Origin: an uncultured Prevotellaceae bacterium
Lineage (GTDB): Bacteria > Bacteroidota > Bacteroidia > Bacteroidales > Muribaculaceae
Direction: 5' to 3'
Assembly (NCBI GenBank): GCA_947254205.1
Contig: CAMYCE010000045.1
Location: 1 to 16,331, forward strand
Length of the DNA: 16,331 nt
In this document: piece after piece, positions 14,067-16,331 of the stretch
Layout: each line of letters starts with the position of its first letter
How positions within the stretch are numbered: position 1 is the first letter of the stretch
Program-made: the position numbers and the translations under genes
Notes under the pieces: model-generated
What the model was told of the DNA's origin: nothing
Seen by the model: only the letters and a program-made list of their open reading frames with translations
The model's database searches: none

Positions 14067-16097
14067 ATGAAGAAAATTTTTACTTTTTTGTTGGTGACAG
14101 TGTTGTCTATCTCGGCATGGGCGGCATCGGCCACATTCGACTTTGCTTACGGAGCGGCCTTATTTGGCTTTACCGGTGCAAGCGACAAATCTTCAAAAGC
14201 CGGCGATTTTACCACCGATAAAACGGCTGTTGTAGATGGAGTTAAATTCACCGTGTCGGGCGGAAGTTATGGTGCATCGAACACCCCTAACCGCATTTAC
14301 ATTCCTTATGGACAAACCAAATCACAACTACGCGTGTATGGTGGTTCAATCATTGTTGAAGCTCCACAAGGACAAAACATCACGGGAATACAATTCGTTT
14401 ATGACGAAACTTGGAACGAACCCGAAGCCGACAATGGCTCATTCATAGACGGCACATGGGTGGGAAACACCGCCAAACTCACGCTCACCATCACCAAACA
14501 ATGTCGCATTGCAAAGGCCATTGTCTCCTATTCGGGCGGGGGCACCACACCCCAACCAACCGACACTTTGCCCGAGATTAATTCTTTCAAAGATTTTCGC
14601 AACGCTGTTGTCAACGACACCAAATTTCGCTTCACCGGCAATGCTATTGTCACCTATCAATATCAACGCTACACATGGGTGCGTAGCGTTGACGAAAAGG
14701 GCTATGGATATTCCGGCTTGATTTACGGACAAGACAGCATCGCCTACAAACCCGGCGATGTGATTCCTGCCGGGTGGGTAGGTGTAAAAACCATCTACAA
14801 AGGCACGGCCCAAATCATTAACGTAGAAGGCCTTAAACCTGCGGCCACACAAGTAGACTCCTCGTTTTGGAAAGCTTTTGATTTCTCAACCTATATTGGC
14901 TCGATTATCGAAGAGCCCGAAGGCCTTGAAAACGACTACGATGCCTTTGCCCCTGTCACACTGAGCAACATCGACAACAAAGGACATTTCACCATTACCG
15001 AATTTGGCACCAACAAAGATGGCATAGAGGGACACTACACCATTCCGGGCTACAACAAATTTAAGATTGCATTTCCCGAAGTGAGCGAAGACAAGAAATT
15101 TGCCATTGAAGGTATCATCTCGATATACAACGGAAAGGCACAATTGATGCCTACCAAAATCACCGAAGTAGAAGCTTCTACTCCGCTATGGAAAATGATG
15201 TGGTACATCGGCAAAGACAGAGAGAAGTATCAAATTGCCGACACCCTCTTTGTGGTTAAAGCCACCAAAGGCATCGAGAAAGAAGAAAACAGCAAAAACT
15301 ACATCTATGTAACCGACAACGTAACCTCGGTCTACAACGACATCTATGCCGACCAAGGCATCGTGTACACCATGGACTGGCGTCCCGATGTAATTGCGCT
15401 CGACTGTGGCGACAACGAAACACTCTACAACACCATTGCCGGCATGAAAGCAATTGCTCCAAAAACCTTGTTTGGAACACGCCTAAATGGCAAAACCAAT
15501 CAACGCCTGATTGTAGAAAAAACACCAACGGCTCTTGATGTGGAAACTCCGGAATTTCACTTTAACAACTACGACCTCACCACCGACACCATTTTCTTCG
15601 ATGCACACGAAGTTGCCAATACCACAGGCTACTACAAAACCATTGATGGCAAAGAGTATTTTTGTGGAAGTGCCGATGACACACCATTGCAACCCATCGA
15701 CCTCGACCGTCGCTATTTGGGCAACGCAACACTCATCAACAACACCAAATATGTGTTGAGAGGCGTGTACAAAATTAAAGACGAATGGGAAGGCATTTAT
15801 CCCGCTCCCGGCATGAATAGCTGTCGTGCCATGGCCAAAACACCCACCAGAACGATGCCCGATAAAAGCGTGAGCTACACCGATCCGCTCTACTACAAAA
15901 ATTACACTTTCTGCCCCTTTGAGATTATAGAAATCGTTTCTACCGGTGTTGCTGAAAGCCATGTGGCCAAAACCATTGCCACGGTAAAATATGTCAGTGT
16001 TACCGGCATTGAGTCTACTCACCCATTCAATGGTGTTAACATGATAATAACCACCTACACCGATGGAAGCAAAACGACAAGCAAAATCGTGAAATAA
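14067..16097 (+). CDS. Large secreted multidomain protein (beta-sandwich plus OB-like domains)
   Basis: This 676-residue protein has a signal peptide (1-19, MKKIFTFLLVTVLSISAWA). Residues ~22-156 resemble an N-terminal beta-sandwich seen in Bacteroidetes surface proteins (FTVSGGSYGASNTPNRIYI, then LRVYGGSIIVEAP). After a GGGTTPQPTD linker, residues ~170-258 look like an OB-type domain (FKDFRNAVVNDTKFRFTGNAIVTY, then GLIYGQDSIAYKPGDVIPAGW). Similar strand patterns recur at about 340-367 and 390-450. The end (about 636-676, VSVTGIESTHPFNG to KTTSKIVK) resembles a degenerate T9SS sorting domain. No catalytic motif is recognised; adhesion or ligand binding is only inferred. The frame opens at an ATG at 13986, but those 27 residues overlap the hairpin region and would bury the signal peptide, so 14067 is preferred. 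Confidence 0.72.
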   Translation: MKKIFTFLLVTVLSISAWAASATFDFAYGAALFGFTGASDKSSKAGDFTTDKTAVVDGVKFTVSGGSYGASNTPNRIYIPYGQTKSQLRVYGGSIIVEAPQGQNITGIQFVYDETWNEPEADNGSFIDGTWVGNTAKLTLTITKQCRIAKAIVSYSGGGTTPQPTDTLPEINSFKDFRNAVVNDTKFRFTGNAIVTYQYQRYTWVRSVDEKGYGYSGLIYGQDSIAYKPGDVIPAGWVGVKTIYKGTAQIINVEGLKPAATQVDSSFWKAFDFSTYIGSIIEEPEGLENDYDAFAPVTLSNIDNKGHFTITEFGTNKDGIEGHYTIPGYNKFKIAFPEVSEDKKFAIEGIISIYNGKAQLMPTKITEVEASTPLWKMMWYIGKDREKYQIADTLFVVKATKGIEKEENSKNYIYVTDNVTSVYNDIYADQGIVYTMDWRPDVIALDCGDNETLYNTIAGMKAIAPKTLFGTRLNGKTNQRLIVEKTPTALDVETPEFHFNNYDLTTDTIFFDAHEVANTTGYYKTIDGKEYFCGSADDTPLQPIDLDRRYLGNATLINNTKYVLRGVYKIKDEWEGIYPAPGMNSCRAMAKTPTRTMPDKSVSYTDPLYYKNYTFCPFEIIEIVSTGVAESHVAKTIATVKYVSVTGIESTHPFNGVNMIITTYTDGSKTTSKIVK

Positions 16098-16133
16098 CAC
16101 TCCTGCTCATTTGCCTCCAACAACACAAACGCT

Positions 16134-16175
16134 ATGAAGCCCAAGGCATTAATTCCTGCCTCGGGCTTCATTTTT
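16134..16175 (+). terminator. Terminator after the 676-residue gene
   Basis: ATGAAGCCC (16134-16142) pairs with GGGCTTCAT (16163-16171) and, past one mismatch, AGGCA pairs with TGCCT. Five T residues (16171-16175) follow. It lies 37 bases after the stop codon. Confidence 0.8.
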
Positions 16176-16331
16176 ATGATGACAATATCACCTTAGAAAA
16201 TCAGGGCTTGACTTCGGTGATTTCAAATTTCATACTACTATATTCAAAAAAAAAACAGAAAGCGTGGATTTAGCGTTGCTCACCATGGCACAAGAATAGC
16301 CATTGTGCATGCCACGTGTCCACTCTCCATC

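Noticed and set aside
16201..16331. A10 tract (16246-16255), a short minus-strand peptide frame ending at 16201, and a weak GCACAA/TTGTGC hairpin
   Set aside because: The peptide frame is only about 22 codons between stops, with just ten codons from its only ATG. The hairpin is short. The window ends before any gene can be recognised.

Overview
The window is chromosomal DNA from a Bacteroidota bacterium, most likely order Bacteroidales (Muribaculaceae or Prevotellaceae look plausible; I cannot resolve further). The evidence is internal. Promoters fit the Bacteroidetes form, TTG at -33, a gap of about 19-21 bases, then TAnnTTTG at -7. Start codons lack Shine-Dalgarno sequences. Several secreted proteins end in a type IX secretion (T9SS)-like C-terminal sorting domain, a lipoprotein carries an acidic Bacteroidetes-type tail after its lipidated cysteine, and an Omp28-family protein is present.

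Region 1 (1-5404) looks like a prophage remnant mixed with host DNA. It holds a complete phage large terminase subunit (73-1971, +), a perfect 22-bp inverted repeat that may end it, a small lipoprotein gene (2121-2486, -), a 425-bp gap, and a large minus-strand gene resembling a phage virion or tail-associated protein (2912-5317). The gap contains what looks like a complete minus-strand small-RNA unit: a consensus promoter at 2800-2830 and a hairpin-plus-T8 terminator at 2613-2642, about 180 nt apart.

Region 2 (5405-8700) is a housekeeping block on the + strand. recX and a ComF-type phosphoribosyltransferase gene form one likely operon. pyrE, an SRPBCC-like gene and a Nim-like flavoprotein (pyridoxamine-phosphate-oxidase fold) gene form a second. 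A promoter pair and a GCGA-capped terminator hairpin sit just before recX and may define another short transcript. recX itself appears to be nearly leaderless.

Region 3 (8700-16175) encodes four secreted proteins. A minus-strand pair, an Omp28-like protein followed by a leucine-rich-repeat protein, diverges from two plus-strand genes: a FISUMP-like protein and a 676-residue protein with a beta-sandwich and OB-like domains. All four have signal peptides and C-terminal regions resembling T9SS sorting domains, so they are probably exported to the cell surface or medium. The 376-bp gap before the last gene contains a direct repeat, nested inverted repeats and a candidate antisense promoter. The last 155 bp holds no gene I can support.

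Functions are read from motifs and remembered family features only. No database search was possible.
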